A stretch of DNA of 64,000 nt from Blautia parvula (lineage in GTDB: Bacteria; Bacillota; Clostridia; Lachnospirales; Lachnospiraceae): positions 4,493,001 through 4,557,000 of the forward strand of contig NZ_CP084061.1 of the NCBI RefSeq assembly GCF_020215665.1, read 5' to 3'. The notes under the pieces were generated by a model. That model did no database searches. It worked only from the letters and a program-made list of their open reading frames with translations, and was not told the DNA's origin. The position numbers were made by a program, and so were the translations under genes. This document shows positions 25,152 through 34,689 of this stretch, piece after piece. Each line of letters starts with the position of its first letter. Within the stretch, counting starts at the first letter, position 1.

Positions 25152-26048
25152 ATGACAGCAAAAGAGAACCAGAAGTACAAGAACAGTGTATTTGTGGATT
25201 TGTTTTTCGAGGATGAATCTGCGGAGAAAAATGAGATTTCACTTTACAATGCACTGCATGAGGACCCCCTTCCGGAGGGGACGAAAGTCCGGAAGATCAG
25301 AGTGGATGATGTGCTTTATATGAATTTCTGCAATGACGTATCCTTTGGTATTGAGGATAAGGTAATGGTGTTTGGCGAACACCAGTCAACGATCAATGAG
25401 AACATGCCGCTGCGGGAACTGTTGTATATAGGCAGGGCCTTAGAACAGATCGTTCCGGTGCGTGACCGGTACAGAAAAAAGACGGTAAAGATTCCGACCC
25501 CTGAGTTTTATACCTTTTATAATGGGAAGGACCCCTGGGCAAAGGAGAAGATGCTGTACCTCTCAGATGCATATGCGCAGAAGGAGGATACCCATTCCCC
25601 CATGCTGGAACTCTGTGTGAAGGTCATCAATATCAATCCGGAGCAGGGCCATGAGATCCTTGACAGGTGCAGCATACTGAGGGAGTACAGCGAATTTGTA
25701 GAGATTCTAAGAAAACACCAGCAGACAGGCAGCTCTGATGCATACAAAAATGCCGTAGAGGAATGTATGAAGGCAGGAATACTGACCGAATATCTGAAAA
25801 AGAAGGGCAGTGAGGTGGTAAATATGCTGATAGCAGAGTACGATTATGATTTGGATGTGGAAGTACAGCGTGAAGAAGCCTATGCGGCTGGGAGACAGGA
25901 AGGGCAGCAGGAAGGACAGCAGGAGAAGCTGAAGGAATTAGTAAAGAGAAAGCTGGAAAAAGGAAAATCCATAGATGTAATTGCGGAAGAACTGGAGGAA
26001 ACCACGGAAGAAATCGCCAGGATCATCAAGAGTATACAGGAGGCATGA
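25152..26048 (+). CDS. Rpn/PD-(D/E)XK nuclease-family putative transposase
   Basis: A 298-residue protein of the Rpn (YhgA-like) family of recombination-promoting nucleases. The PD-(D/E)XK core is visible as VDDVLYMNFCNDV, then VMVFGEHQSTINENMPLREL (E and Q of the ExQ motif) and IGRALEQIV. The C-terminal Q/E-rich stretch (GRQEGQQEGQQEKL) and short helix-turn-helix-like tail (SIDVIAEELEETTEEIARII) are typical. AAAGGAGGG precedes the chosen ATG. No terminal inverted repeats or target duplication are evident, so it is a stand-alone gene rather than an insertion sequence. Confidence 0.85.
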   Translation: MTAKENQKYKNSVFVDLFFEDESAEKNEISLYNALHEDPLPEGTKVRKIRVDDVLYMNFCNDVSFGIEDKVMVFGEHQSTINENMPLRELLYIGRALEQIVPVRDRYRKKTVKIPTPEFYTFYNGKDPWAKEKMLYLSDAYAQKEDTHSPMLELCVKVININPEQGHEILDRCSILREYSEFVEILRKHQQTGSSDAYKNAVEECMKAGILTEYLKKKGSEVVNMLIAEYDYDLDVEVQREEAYAAGRQEGQQEGQQEKLKELVKRKLEKGKSIDVIAEELEETTEEIARIIKSIQEA

Positions 26049-26090
26049 GATATGGCCCCCGAGACATTTCTATAAAAGAAACCATTTCTT

Positions 26091-26115
26091 CCCCTGCGTG
26101 ATCACTGCAGGGGAA
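26091..26115 (+). terminator. hairpin after the Rpn-family gene
   Basis: TTCCCCTGC and GCAGGGGAA flank GTGATCACT about 40 bp after the stop. The T tract is poor. The rest of the 310-bp gap is AT-rich and contains the promoter of the next operon but no gene that I can see. Confidence 0.5.
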
Positions 26116-26276
26116 ACACCTTTCATGTGATCAGTTCTGATATTATAAATCAATAAATTTCCTAAAAATCATAAAAATCCCCTATATTTCTAATCCTCAT
26201 AATGATTTATTTTCCGTTTTAACGGCCCCTCTTTTTTTATATACGAATTTTCTCCGGAAAATCATAATTCTCTCCA

Positions 26277-26305
26277 TTGAGACACCCCCCTTCGGACAAT
26301 ATAAT
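26277..26305 (+). promoter_or_regulatory. promoter of the Lpl-type ABC importer operon
   Basis: TTGAGA (26277-26282), a 17-base C-rich spacer, TATAAT (26300-26305), about 60 bp before the first permease gene. Confidence 0.75.
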
Positions 26306-26364
26306 AGAACCATCAACAAGAGATACGAATCCGGAGCGTATAAAATAAGAGAGGAGGAATGAAA

Positions 26365-27276
26365 GTGGGAAAATTTAGGGCTGGAAAGATAAAACCAAAG
26401 TACAGGCTTTTTTTCATGGCCCTGCCCTTCATAATCTTTGTATTTGCATTTGCTTATGTACCTATATTTGGCTGGATGTATGGCTTCTTTGATTATAAGC
26501 CGGGACTGGCGCTTAGTGATATGGAGTTTGTGGGACTTAAGAACTTTATGAAAATCTTTACTGATTGGAGAGATCTGTCGAGAGTCCTGCGCAATACGCT
26601 GGTTATGAGCGGTCTGGGACTGCTTGCGGCACCGATACCCATGTTTTTTGCAATATTTTTAAATGAGATACGGAGGCCGTTTTTTAAAAAATTTGTACAG
26701 ACGACAACCACACTGCCTTACTTCATCAGCTGGATCATAGTATTTGCGCTGAGCTTTGCCGTGTTCTCCAATGAGGGTCTGATTGCCAATATCCTGAAGA
26801 TGATGGGGTCAACAAAGGCTTTCACTAATATTCTGGGAGAAAACGACGCGGTATGGTGTATGCAGTGGGTACTGGGAATCTGGAAATCCGTTGGATGGAA
26901 TGGAATCATCTACATAGCAGCCATCGCCGGTATCGACGCGGAACTCTATGAGGCTGCCAGAGTGGACGGTGCAAGCAGGTTCCAGCTTATCAGGAATATT
27001 ACGATTCCAAGTCTGTATCCTACATTTTTTGTACTGCTGCTGCTGAGTATCAGTAATCTGCTGAATAACGGATTTGACCAGTATTTTGTATTCTTCAACC
27101 CACTGGTTGCGGACAGGATCGAGGTTCTCGATTATTATGTGTATAAAGTAGGTATCCTGATCAATGATTATTCTTATTCAACCGTACTGGGTATGCTGAA
27201 GACACTGTTCAGTGTGGCTATGTTGTTTGGGGCAAATCAGCTTTCAAAAAAAGTCAGGGGCGAGTCGATCGTATAG
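26365..27276 (+). CDS. carbohydrate ABC permease, LplB/YtcP-partner type
   Basis: Inner-membrane permease of about 303 residues and six helices; the first helix is LFFMALPFIIFVFAFAYVPI. The EAA loop is LYEAARVDGASRFQLIRNITIPSL. This subfamily (LplB) pairs with LplC-type permeases and large LplA-type binding lipoproteins, as found here. The GTG at 26365 is chosen because GAGGAGG at 26351-26357 is seven bases away; an in-frame ATG at 26359 is only one base from it. First gene of a three-gene operon. Confidence 0.92.
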   Translation: MGKFRAGKIKPKYRLFFMALPFIIFVFAFAYVPIFGWMYGFFDYKPGLALSDMEFVGLKNFMKIFTDWRDLSRVLRNTLVMSGLGLLAAPIPMFFAIFLNEIRRPFFKKFVQTTTTLPYFISWIIVFALSFAVFSNEGLIANILKMMGSTKAFTNILGENDAVWCMQWVLGIWKSVGWNGIIYIAAIAGIDAELYEAARVDGASRFQLIRNITIPSLYPTFFVLLLLSISNLLNNGFDQYFVFFNPLVADRIEVLDYYVYKVGILINDYSYSTVLGMLKTLFSVAMLFGANQLSKKVRGESIV

Positions 27277-27285
27277 GAGGAAGAA

Positions 27286-28158
27286 ATGAAACAGAAATTT
27301 ACAGTATTTGACGCAATCAACTACCTGTTGTTTATCCTGATCACGATTGTCTGTATCTACCCGTTCTACTATGTGGTCATATATTCCATAAGCAATCCGG
27401 AACTGGCATCAAAGGTAGTTCTGCTGCCGAAGGGATTTTCCCTCCAGACGTATAAGACGCTTTTTTCTCTGAATAATATTGTGGGAGCTTTTGGAATCTC
27501 TGTGGCGAGAACGTTTTTAGGGACTGCGCTTACCGTGGTGTGTACATCATTTCTGGCGTACCTGGTGACAAAGCAGGAGATGTTTGCAAGAAAATTTGTT
27601 TACCGCTTTTTTGTTATCACAATGTATATCAATGCCGGACTGATTCCCTGGTATCTGACCATGAGAGCATACGGGCTGAAGGATAACTTCCTGCTTTACA
27701 TTCTGCCCACAGCAGTTTCTGCATATTATATGATTCTGATAAAAACGTATATGGAGTCTCTGCCGATTTCCATGGAGGAATCAGCAAGGATTGACGGGGC
27801 CGGTTATTTCAGGATATTCCGCTCCATTATCTTTCCGCTGTGCAAGCCAATCGTGGCAACCATTGCCATCTATGCTGCGGTAGCGCAGTGGAATAACTGG
27901 ACAGACAATTACTTTCTGGTAAATGATGAAAATTTACAGACAATGCAGATGATACTTTACAACTATATCAACCAGGCCCAGAATGTGGCAAATGTATCTT
28001 CACAGACTATGGCCGACACTGCAAACGCTGTAAAGATAACGCCGATGGCGATTAAAATGTGTATTACGGTGATCGCAACCGTACCAATTATGTGTGTATA
28101 TCCATTTCTGCAGAAACACTTTGTAAAGGGAATCATGATGGGGGCAGTGAAGGGATGA
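27286..28158 (+). CDS. carbohydrate ABC permease, LplC/YtcP type
   Basis: A 290-residue permease with six predicted helices, EAA loop MEESARIDGAGYFRIFRSIIFPL at about residues 163-186, and the family ending GIMMGAVKG. GGAGG lies six bases before the ATG. It starts 9 bp after the LplB-type gene and completes the channel. No ATPase gene follows. Confidence 0.93.
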   Translation: MKQKFTVFDAINYLLFILITIVCIYPFYYVVIYSISNPELASKVVLLPKGFSLQTYKTLFSLNNIVGAFGISVARTFLGTALTVVCTSFLAYLVTKQEMFARKFVYRFFVITMYINAGLIPWYLTMRAYGLKDNFLLYILPTAVSAYYMILIKTYMESLPISMEESARIDGAGYFRIFRSIIFPLCKPIVATIAIYAAVAQWNNWTDNYFLVNDENLQTMQMILYNYINQAQNVANVSSQTMADTANAVKITPMAIKMCITVIATVPIMCVYPFLQKHFVKGIMMGAVKG

Positions 28159-28195
28159 GTACAGCAGGAAAAATACAGGTTTAAGGAGAATGAGT

Positions 28196-29956
28196 ATGAA
28201 AAAAAGAATGAAGAGACTTACCGCATTATTTTTGAGCACAGCCATGGCAGTGTCCATGCTTGCAGGATGCGGCAGCAAAGACGAAGCGAAGAAAGACGCA
28301 GGGGAAAAAACAGAGAAACAGGAGGAGGGAAAGGACAGCAGCAGCGGCGGTGAGGTGGAGATCACCTTCTGGGATAAAGATGCTCTGGAGACAGGACCTC
28401 AGAATACCACCATCGCAGACGCTATAGCTGAGAAGACAGGGGTGCGCCTGAATGTCATCAACGGTGACGCCCAGAAGTTCAAAGTGCTTCTGGCCGGCGG
28501 TGACCTTCCGGGCATAGTGAACAGCAATTACGGGGATCTGGGTGTGGATGCCCAGGCACTCTTACAGAGCGGACAGCTCCTTGCTCTGGATGATCTGATC
28601 GAGGAACATGCACCGAACATCAAAGAGAAATTCGCGGATGCCATTGAATACTCCAAAGAATTTCTGAGCAATGACGGGAAACTGTATTATCTTCCTGTCC
28701 AGATCAACAAGGCCACGGACACAAAAGTGGTGGACCGCTCAGGTGCCAATCTTGCCCTCTATACAAGATATGATCTGTACAAAGAGATCGGTTCCCCGGA
28801 GATTAAGAGCACAGATGACTATCTGGAAGCTTTAAAGGCTATGCAGGATGCAGAACCGGAGACAGAAAACGGCAATAAGACCTATGCCATCTCAGGATGG
28901 AGTGACTGGGGCCTCTGGATGTGGACCATTCCTTATCAGGCTATGTCAGGCGTTACAAACTGGTCCTACGGCATGTGCTATGACATGGTAAATAAAGAGC
29001 CGCTGGCAACCTACTATTCCGAGCCGTTCTGGAACTGCATGGAATTCTACAACAAAGCATACAACATGGGAATCCTGGACCCGGAAATCTTCACACAGAA
29101 ATACGATAACTATATGGACAAGCTGAAAAACGGACAGACCTTTGTGACCTATGCAAACTGGCTGTACAATACGGCAAATGACGCTTACGCGGCAGCCGGA
29201 ACCCCGGAAAAGGGCTTTGAGATCGTGCCCACCGGCCTGGATTATATGTACGGTGCCTATGAGGGCGACAAACCTTTCGGATGGGCACAGGATTATCCGC
29301 TGGCACTGACAAAGAACTGTGAAGACCCGGTAAAAGCCATTGAGATGATTGATTATCTGTTCAGCGAAGAAGGCGCAAGGCTTTTAAACAGCGGTGTTGA
29401 GGGGGTTCACTGGGAAGTAGTGGATGGTGTTCCGCAGATGACAAAAGAGTACCGCGACGGCGTGGCTGCAAATGCCACTTATGCACAGAGTGAAGGCTTT
29501 GCCTATACAAAACTTTCTGGCCTCAGCTCCAGCCAGATCTTATCTGACGGATATCCGGCCAGTCTGTTAAAAGCTGCCGAGGAAGTTAAAAAATCCACCA
29601 CCAAGATTGACGAGATCTTCATTGCAGACAGCGGTGTTGCTGATGCCAAGTATCCGGGACAGGTGATCGAATCCAAGATTGCATCCGGTGAATATAAGCT
29701 GAGTACAGAAGTGGACCTGACACCAAACCTGATCAAGGAACCTTCTGATGAGACAAAGAATCTGTCCGCCCAGGTGGATGAGTATGTGAAGGTTGGAGTG
29801 GCTGATGTGATCATGTCAGACCCCAAAGACTTTGACGCCAAGAAAGATGCGTTTATCCAGTCTGTGGAGGATAAAGGATATGCGGATGTGGTGAAAGAGA
29901 TGGAAGGTATCTGGTCCGAAGCACAGAAGACAGCAAAAGAATTTGCAGATAAATAA
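28196..29956 (+). CDS. LplA-type extracellular sugar-binding lipoprotein
   Basis: A 586-residue lipoprotein, larger than ordinary family 1 binding proteins, as usual for the LplA/YtcQ group that binds oligosaccharides such as polygalacturonan or mannan fragments. The signal peptide ends with lipobox SMLAGC, followed by a charged/Ser-Gly linker (residues about 25-55). The ATG at 28196 is seven bases from AAGGAG; an ATG at 28190 is too close. Last gene of the importer operon. The convergent YesM/YesN-type system just downstream probably regulates it. Confidence 0.92.
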   Translation: MKKRMKRLTALFLSTAMAVSMLAGCGSKDEAKKDAGEKTEKQEEGKDSSSGGEVEITFWDKDALETGPQNTTIADAIAEKTGVRLNVINGDAQKFKVLLAGGDLPGIVNSNYGDLGVDAQALLQSGQLLALDDLIEEHAPNIKEKFADAIEYSKEFLSNDGKLYYLPVQINKATDTKVVDRSGANLALYTRYDLYKEIGSPEIKSTDDYLEALKAMQDAEPETENGNKTYAISGWSDWGLWMWTIPYQAMSGVTNWSYGMCYDMVNKEPLATYYSEPFWNCMEFYNKAYNMGILDPEIFTQKYDNYMDKLKNGQTFVTYANWLYNTANDAYAAAGTPEKGFEIVPTGLDYMYGAYEGDKPFGWAQDYPLALTKNCEDPVKAIEMIDYLFSEEGARLLNSGVEGVHWEVVDGVPQMTKEYRDGVAANATYAQSEGFAYTKLSGLSSSQILSDGYPASLLKAAEEVKKSTTKIDEIFIADSGVADAKYPGQVIESKIASGEYKLSTEVDLTPNLIKEPSDETKNLSAQVDEYVKVGVADVIMSDPKDFDAKKDAFIQSVEDKGYADVVKEMEGIWSEAQKTAKEFADK

Positions 29957-29995
29957 AGGACGCTTCCGAAGATAAACACGTACTCGTACGGAGAA

Positions 29996-30043
29996 GGCGC
30001 TGCCCGGGAGTGTGCTTTGACACACTCCGGTACGGGCGGCGCC
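29996..30043 (+). terminator. terminator of the Lpl-type importer operon
   Basis: A long hairpin runs from GGCGC (29996) to GGCGCC (30043), with an inner stem GGAGTGTG/CACACTCC, followed by TTTTTAT. It also separates the convergent kinase gene ending at 30047. Confidence 0.85.
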
Positions 30044-30046
30044 TTT

Positions 30047-31894
30047 TTATACCCTTTCGGTAACATTTACAAGAGTCAGTGTGATAGAAGTCCCGCGTCC
30101 CGGAGCAGATGCAACGGTAAGCCCGCAGGCATTGCCGTACTGGAGTTTGATGCGGCGGTTGGTGTTCAGGATACCGATACCGATACCCTGGGGCAGGGAG
30201 GCCCGGTCCAGGGGTTTGGTGCAGTCCTCATTGGAGGCCAGAAGTTCCTGAAGAACCTGTAGTCTGTCCGGATCGATGCCGAGGCCGTTGTCGGTGAGGA
30301 CAAGGAAGATTGTGTTGTCCTCCCTGTGCCCGGTAAGGGTGATGGTGTTCTTTACCTCCGGGGATGGATTCTGATGGGATATGGCGTTCTCCAGCAGTGG
30401 CTGCAGGATGAATTTCGGCATCAGGCAGGGCAGGATGGAGGGATCGATTTCCGACGTAAAATCAATAGGTGTTCCTGTCCGGTAATTCATGATGCGCAGG
30501 TAGTTTTTCAGATAGTTCAGTTCATCGCTGAGGGGCCAGGTGGTCTTGGTGTTTCGGAACAGAGGCTGCAGCAGATTGCCCAGAGCGGTCACACAGTCAG
30601 CCACATTTGTGGCCTTGCTGACGATAGCCATCCATTTGATCGTGTTCAGGGTATTGTAGAGAAAATGAGGGCTGAGCTGGTTCTGCAGGTTCTGTACTGC
30701 CAGTTCGTGGCGTTCCTCCTGTATGATCTCATTTTCATCTATCAGATGCTGGATGTTCCGGGACATCTGGTTGAACTGGTCTGTCAGGAATTTAAAGTCC
30801 GAGGATTTGGCAGCCTCCATTCTGACCCCGATCTGCCCGCTTCCCATGGTCTTCATGGCAGCAATCAGGCTGTTGAGCGGTTTGGTGATGGCGTATATCC
30901 AGAACATGCTGATGATCAGAGCCAGGACCAGGAACACGGCCAGCAGAGTGATGATCATGACCTTTAACTGATGGATATTCTCGAACAGGATCTCAAAGGG
31001 CATCTCATAGACAATGGAAAGCCCGTAATGCTCATAGGGATAATAGATGATCTGATTGTTCTTGTTCAGAAGATCATTGTCCCCCAGAGACAGGGTAAGA
31101 TGCACGGTATTGTCCGTATCCAGCGGACTGGTCACGGCTTTTGTGCCGATCAGTTCCTTGTTCTCAGCGGAGATGACAAGGTCGTGGGCATCCAGCAGCA
31201 GGCTTTCTCCTGATACGTTTTTCTTGTCATCGTGATACAGGGAACGGAGGTAGGACTCGCGGATATTGATGACTACATAGCCGGAGGTCTGTCCCGCAGT
31301 CTGAAGCCTTCTGCCCAGAGTGATGTAGCGGGTGTCCATCTTAGAGGAATACGTTCCTCCGAAGAAATCGCTGTATCGCAGGCCGCCGCATACAATCGGT
31401 CCGCCTTTCTCCTCCAGGTCCTTTTTCAGTTGGGTCTCATAGAAAGAGCCGGTCAGGCTGCTGTCAAAATTAAAGTAATTTTTATTATCGCTGGAACCGA
31501 TGATTAGGCCGTTGTCACCGTAATAGACAATAGAGTGTATGTAATCGTAGCTTGTCATCATCTCGGAAAAGTAGTCGTACACATCGTTGATGAACTGGAC
31601 ATCGTCCGGGGAGCTGATCTGGTCCAGCTTCATTTCCTCTGAGAAGTAGGAGGATACCAGGATATTCCTGCTCACAGTATTGACCGTATTCAGCACAGTG
31701 GTCAGATTGACCTCAAGCTGGGACAGAGAACTGAGCGTGGCTTTTTCTGACTGCTGCAGAAGCGTGGTGGATGTATAGCGGTAAAAAAACAGGGCAAACA
31801 GCAGAAGGATAAAAACACTGGTGAGCATAAAGGACAGGATCAGTTTTGATTTCAGCTTCAGGCTGATGGCTTTGTCTTTCAGCAGTCGGAACAT
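30047..31894 (-). CDS. YesM-type sensor histidine kinase
   Basis: A 615-residue membrane kinase of the LytS/YesM (His_kinase) class. A first helix (about residues 20-40), a dCACHE-like extracytoplasmic domain, a second helix near 315-335 (VMIITLLAVFLVLALIISMF), HAMP, then the phosphoacceptor segment QLSPHFLYNTLNTIKWMA and ATP-binding box LTDNGLGIDP. It is the second gene after the YesN-like regulator, 14 bp apart. Such pairs typically control a neighbouring Lpl-type importer, here the convergent operon, or the glycan operon starting at 33654. Confidence 0.93.
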   Translation of the reverse strand: MFRLLKDKAISLKLKSKLILSFMLTSVFILLLFALFFYRYTSTTLLQQSEKATLSSLSQLEVNLTTVLNTVNTVSRNILVSSYFSEEMKLDQISSPDDVQFINDVYDYFSEMMTSYDYIHSIVYYGDNGLIIGSSDNKNYFNFDSSLTGSFYETQLKKDLEEKGGPIVCGGLRYSDFFGGTYSSKMDTRYITLGRRLQTAGQTSGYVVINIRESYLRSLYHDDKKNVSGESLLLDAHDLVISAENKELIGTKAVTSPLDTDNTVHLTLSLGDNDLLNKNNQIIYYPYEHYGLSIVYEMPFEILFENIHQLKVMIITLLAVFLVLALIISMFWIYAITKPLNSLIAAMKTMGSGQIGVRMEAAKSSDFKFLTDQFNQMSRNIQHLIDENEIIQEERHELAVQNLQNQLSPHFLYNTLNTIKWMAIVSKATNVADCVTALGNLLQPLFRNTKTTWPLSDELNYLKNYLRIMNYRTGTPIDFTSEIDPSILPCLMPKFILQPLLENAISHQNPSPEVKNTITLTGHREDNTIFLVLTDNGLGIDPDRLQVLQELLASNEDCTKPLDRASLPQGIGIGILNTNRRIKLQYGNACGLTVASAPGRGTSITLTLVNVTERV

Positions 31895-31908
31895 GGACAG
31901 GTACTCCT

Positions 31909-33498
31909 TTACTCATTGGATGTGGTGAAAACACAGGACTTTTTGTATTCATTGGGTGTCTTGCCGGTGAACTTCTTGAAGGTCTTTCCATAATATCCCT
32001 CATCGGAAAAGCCGCATGCGTAGGCGATCTCATAGGATTTCATGGAAGTATTCTGCAGAAGCTTCATGGATTTTTCTATGCGGTAACGGTTCAGATACTC
32101 TAAAAAGGAAGTCCCCAGTTCTTTTTTGAAGATGCTGCTGAAGTAATTGGGGCTCAGTCCCACAAGGCCGGAGACTTCGTTCAGGGTAATCTGGCGGTGG
32201 TAATTATTCTGCAGGAACTGCAGTGCCTGGAGAATCTCCCGGCTGCAGGACATACGTTCCCGGGACAGCTTTTCCAGCTTCTGCGCGTGTGCCACAAACT
32301 GTTCCAGCATCTCGTAATAATTCTTGCAGGCAGAGAGCGCCTGCAGAAAATCGCGCACCCACAGATAGGAGTCGCCGTCACCGGGACCCTGGTTGTGCAG
32401 GTAGACGATATAGCTGTCGTAGAAGATGTTCAGCACGGCTTTGGATGAGAATTCTTTCTTTAACTGCTCCTCCAGGGGCTGTAAAAGGAAACCGGAGGTG
32501 AACCCCGGGTCCATAAAGGCGTTCAGTGTATGTCTGGTCCGTGTCAGCAGTGTCTGGCACAGGGAAGTCTTCCAGGAACTGTCATAGTGGTTCACTGAGC
32601 CGGGAAAGAGAAAGAACTCCTGTTCATCCAGCAGAAGGCACTGCTGATACAGTACCCGCAGCCGGGAAAGGTCCTGTGTCATCTCGCTGATACAAAAATG
32701 CGGCGTCACATTAAAATAGTTTTTCAAAACCGTCATGATCTCACTCAGCACCCCTGAGATCAGATGGAAGGAACGCGTCTCTTTCTCGTTGTGGAAGAGA
32801 AGCAGATAGCGGGAGCCTGAGACATGGACCACAAGTCCGGAACCGCTTTTTGCCAGGATCTCGTTGATGATATTCAAAAGAGAGAACTGTATAAGCTGTC
32901 CGTGGCTGTCCTGGTATAAGTCCTGGAGCTGTTCGTACTGGTCAACCACCATCAGTGCGGTTACCAGATCATGGGGATGGATGGTGACAGAATATTCCCT
33001 CAGGGTGGACAGGCACTCGGACAGGGAAGGGACATTGTATGTAAGATGGCTCAGCAGACTGTGTTCCAGGACATCATAGAGATTGACGGGAGCCACGGAA
33101 CTGCCTTTGGTTTTTGTGACTTTATCAAGAGTCTGACAGGCGTTTTCCAGAACCTCCTCCATCTCCTCTGTGGTCATGGTGAGTTTCAGGATATAGCCGC
33201 TGACACCAAGCCGGATCGCCTCCCTTGCCAGGGAAAAGTCGTCCAGACAGGACAGAATGATGATCTCCGTGGGGCTCCCGGTGTCACGGATTTTGCGGAT
33301 AAGTTCAATGCCGTCCATAAAGGGCATTTTAATGTCAGTGAGCACCAGATCGGGCTGATGCTTCCGGTAAAGCTCCCAGGCAGTCTGCCCGTCGGCTGCC
33401 TCATCCACTACATACATATTGAATTTTTCCCAGTCGATGGATGCGCGTATGCCGGTCCGCACCAGCATCTCATCCTCAGCGATCAGTACCTTATACAT
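31909..33498 (-). CDS. YesN-type AraC response regulator
   Basis: A 529-residue regulator with an N-terminal receiver (LIAEDEML, phospho-Asp D55 in LVLTDIKMPFMDG, Lys in the GYILKL switch) and a C-terminal AraC DNA-binding domain (TLNEVSGLVGLSPNYFSSIF and the second helix-turn-helix SYEIAYACGFSDEGYYGKTF). The middle 250 residues are a helical linker usual for the group. The start at 33498 is chosen because homology begins with MYKVLIAEDE and GGGGGA lies upstream. It is divergent from the dehydrogenase that opens the 33654-49588 operon, making that operon an equally likely target. Confidence 0.93.
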   Translation of the reverse strand: MYKVLIAEDEMLVRTGIRASIDWEKFNMYVVDEAADGQTAWELYRKHQPDLVLTDIKMPFMDGIELIRKIRDTGSPTEIIILSCLDDFSLAREAIRLGVSGYILKLTMTTEEMEEVLENACQTLDKVTKTKGSSVAPVNLYDVLEHSLLSHLTYNVPSLSECLSTLREYSVTIHPHDLVTALMVVDQYEQLQDLYQDSHGQLIQFSLLNIINEILAKSGSGLVVHVSGSRYLLLFHNEKETRSFHLISGVLSEIMTVLKNYFNVTPHFCISEMTQDLSRLRVLYQQCLLLDEQEFFLFPGSVNHYDSSWKTSLCQTLLTRTRHTLNAFMDPGFTSGFLLQPLEEQLKKEFSSKAVLNIFYDSYIVYLHNQGPGDGDSYLWVRDFLQALSACKNYYEMLEQFVAHAQKLEKLSRERMSCSREILQALQFLQNNYHRQITLNEVSGLVGLSPNYFSSIFKKELGTSFLEYLNRYRIEKSMKLLQNTSMKSYEIAYACGFSDEGYYGKTFKKFTGKTPNEYKKSCVFTTSNE

Positions 33499-33653
33499 GT
33501 GTAAATTCCCCCGTATTTCTTTTCTCAGAAATGATATGGCAGCCATGCGGGGATAGACCTGCATGGCTGCGTGATATCTTTAGTATATCAAGAATCGGGA
33601 AAATAACAAGCGTTAAAACAAAGGAAATAAATAGGAAGACAGGAGTAAATACA

Positions 33654-34673
33654 ATGAAAAACGGAAAAGTCAGTTTAGGTTTGATAGGCGCAGGCAGGGC
33701 AGGAATGATCCATGCCAGAAATTTCAGGGCCGCTGTGCCGAATGCAGCGCTGACCGCAGTGGCGGACCCCTGCAGGGAAAATGTGCAGGCAGCGCTTCAG
33801 GAACTGGAGATAGAGAAAGGATATGAGGACTACAGGGAACTGCTGAAGGACGAGGAGATTGACGCGGTGATCATCGTCACGCCCACCAAGTACCACTGTG
33901 AGATCGCCGTGGAGGCAGCCAGGGCGGGAAAACATATCCTCTGTGAGAAGCCCATGGCGATCACGGTGGAGGAGTGTGAGATCATGGAGGAGGCCGCTGC
34001 CAGATACCATGTGAAGCTCCAGGTGGCCTTTATGAGGCGGTTCGACAGTGCCTTTATGGAGGCCAGAAGCGTTGTGGACGCAGGGGATATCGGCGATGTT
34101 GTCATGGTCCGGTCCAATACCAGAGGTCCCAGCATACCGAAGCCCTGGATGTATGACATCAGCAAGAGTAACGGCCCTCTGGCGGAGGTGAACAGCCATG
34201 ATATTGACACCCTGCGCTGGTTTACGGGAAGTGAGTTCAAGACGGTCTATGCCATGGGCGGCAATTACCGCTGCCCGGACGCGAGAGAGGAATTCCCGGA
34301 TTTCTATGACAATGTCATCCTGTCCGCAGGGTTTGAAAACGGTATGCAGGGTATGATAGACGGAGCACAGGGCGTTCTGTACGGCTATGATGCCAGGGTG
34401 GAGATCCTGGGGACCAGGGGATGCATTTTCCTGGGAAAGACACAGGAAAGGCCCATTACGGTGTGCCGCAGTGATATGCACAGATACGAATCTTTTACCA
34501 ACAGCTGGAAGTTTCTGTTCAAGGATGCCTATCTGGAGGAGGATATGGATTTTGTGGACTGTATCCTCACAGACAGGGAGCCTAAGGTGACAGGGCATGA
34601 CGGCAAGATGGCAGTGAAGGTAGTGAACGCGGGAAATCTTTCGATCACCTCCGGCAAGATCATCACATTATAA
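33654..34673 (+). CDS. Gfo/Idh/MocA-family NAD-dependent dehydrogenase (inositol 2-dehydrogenase-like)
   Basis: A 339-residue oxidoreductase. The Rossmann domain begins SLGLIGAGRAGMIHARNF; the EKP motif appears as ILCEKPMAIT; the substrate-domain catalytic pattern is EVNSHDIDTLRWF. The group includes IolG and many sugar or sugar-acid dehydrogenases. AGGAG precedes the ATG at 33654; the frame extends further upstream only through the divergent YesN gene. It opens a run of ten same-strand carbohydrate genes ending at 49588 and is probably used to oxidise C2 or C3 of a released sugar. Confidence 0.88.
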   Translation: MKNGKVSLGLIGAGRAGMIHARNFRAAVPNAALTAVADPCRENVQAALQELEIEKGYEDYRELLKDEEIDAVIIVTPTKYHCEIAVEAARAGKHILCEKPMAITVEECEIMEEAAARYHVKLQVAFMRRFDSAFMEARSVVDAGDIGDVVMVRSNTRGPSIPKPWMYDISKSNGPLAEVNSHDIDTLRWFTGSEFKTVYAMGGNYRCPDAREEFPDFYDNVILSAGFENGMQGMIDGAQGVLYGYDARVEILGTRGCIFLGKTQERPITVCRSDMHRYESFTNSWKFLFKDAYLEEDMDFVDCILTDREPKVTGHDGKMAVKVVNAGNLSITSGKIITL

Positions 34674-34689
34674 CAGGGAGGATGCAGGT

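Noticed and set aside
25128-26358. Insertion sequence around the Rpn-family gene
   Set aside because: No terminal inverted repeats or target duplication could be found.
33599-33621. CcpA cre site before the Gfo/Idh/MocA gene
   Set aside because: The AACGCTTGTT-like sequence lacks the spacing of the cre consensus.
33675-34598. 307-codon open frame opposite the Gfo/Idh/MocA gene
   Set aside because: Cys/His-rich antisense translation without domains; the sense gene is certain.
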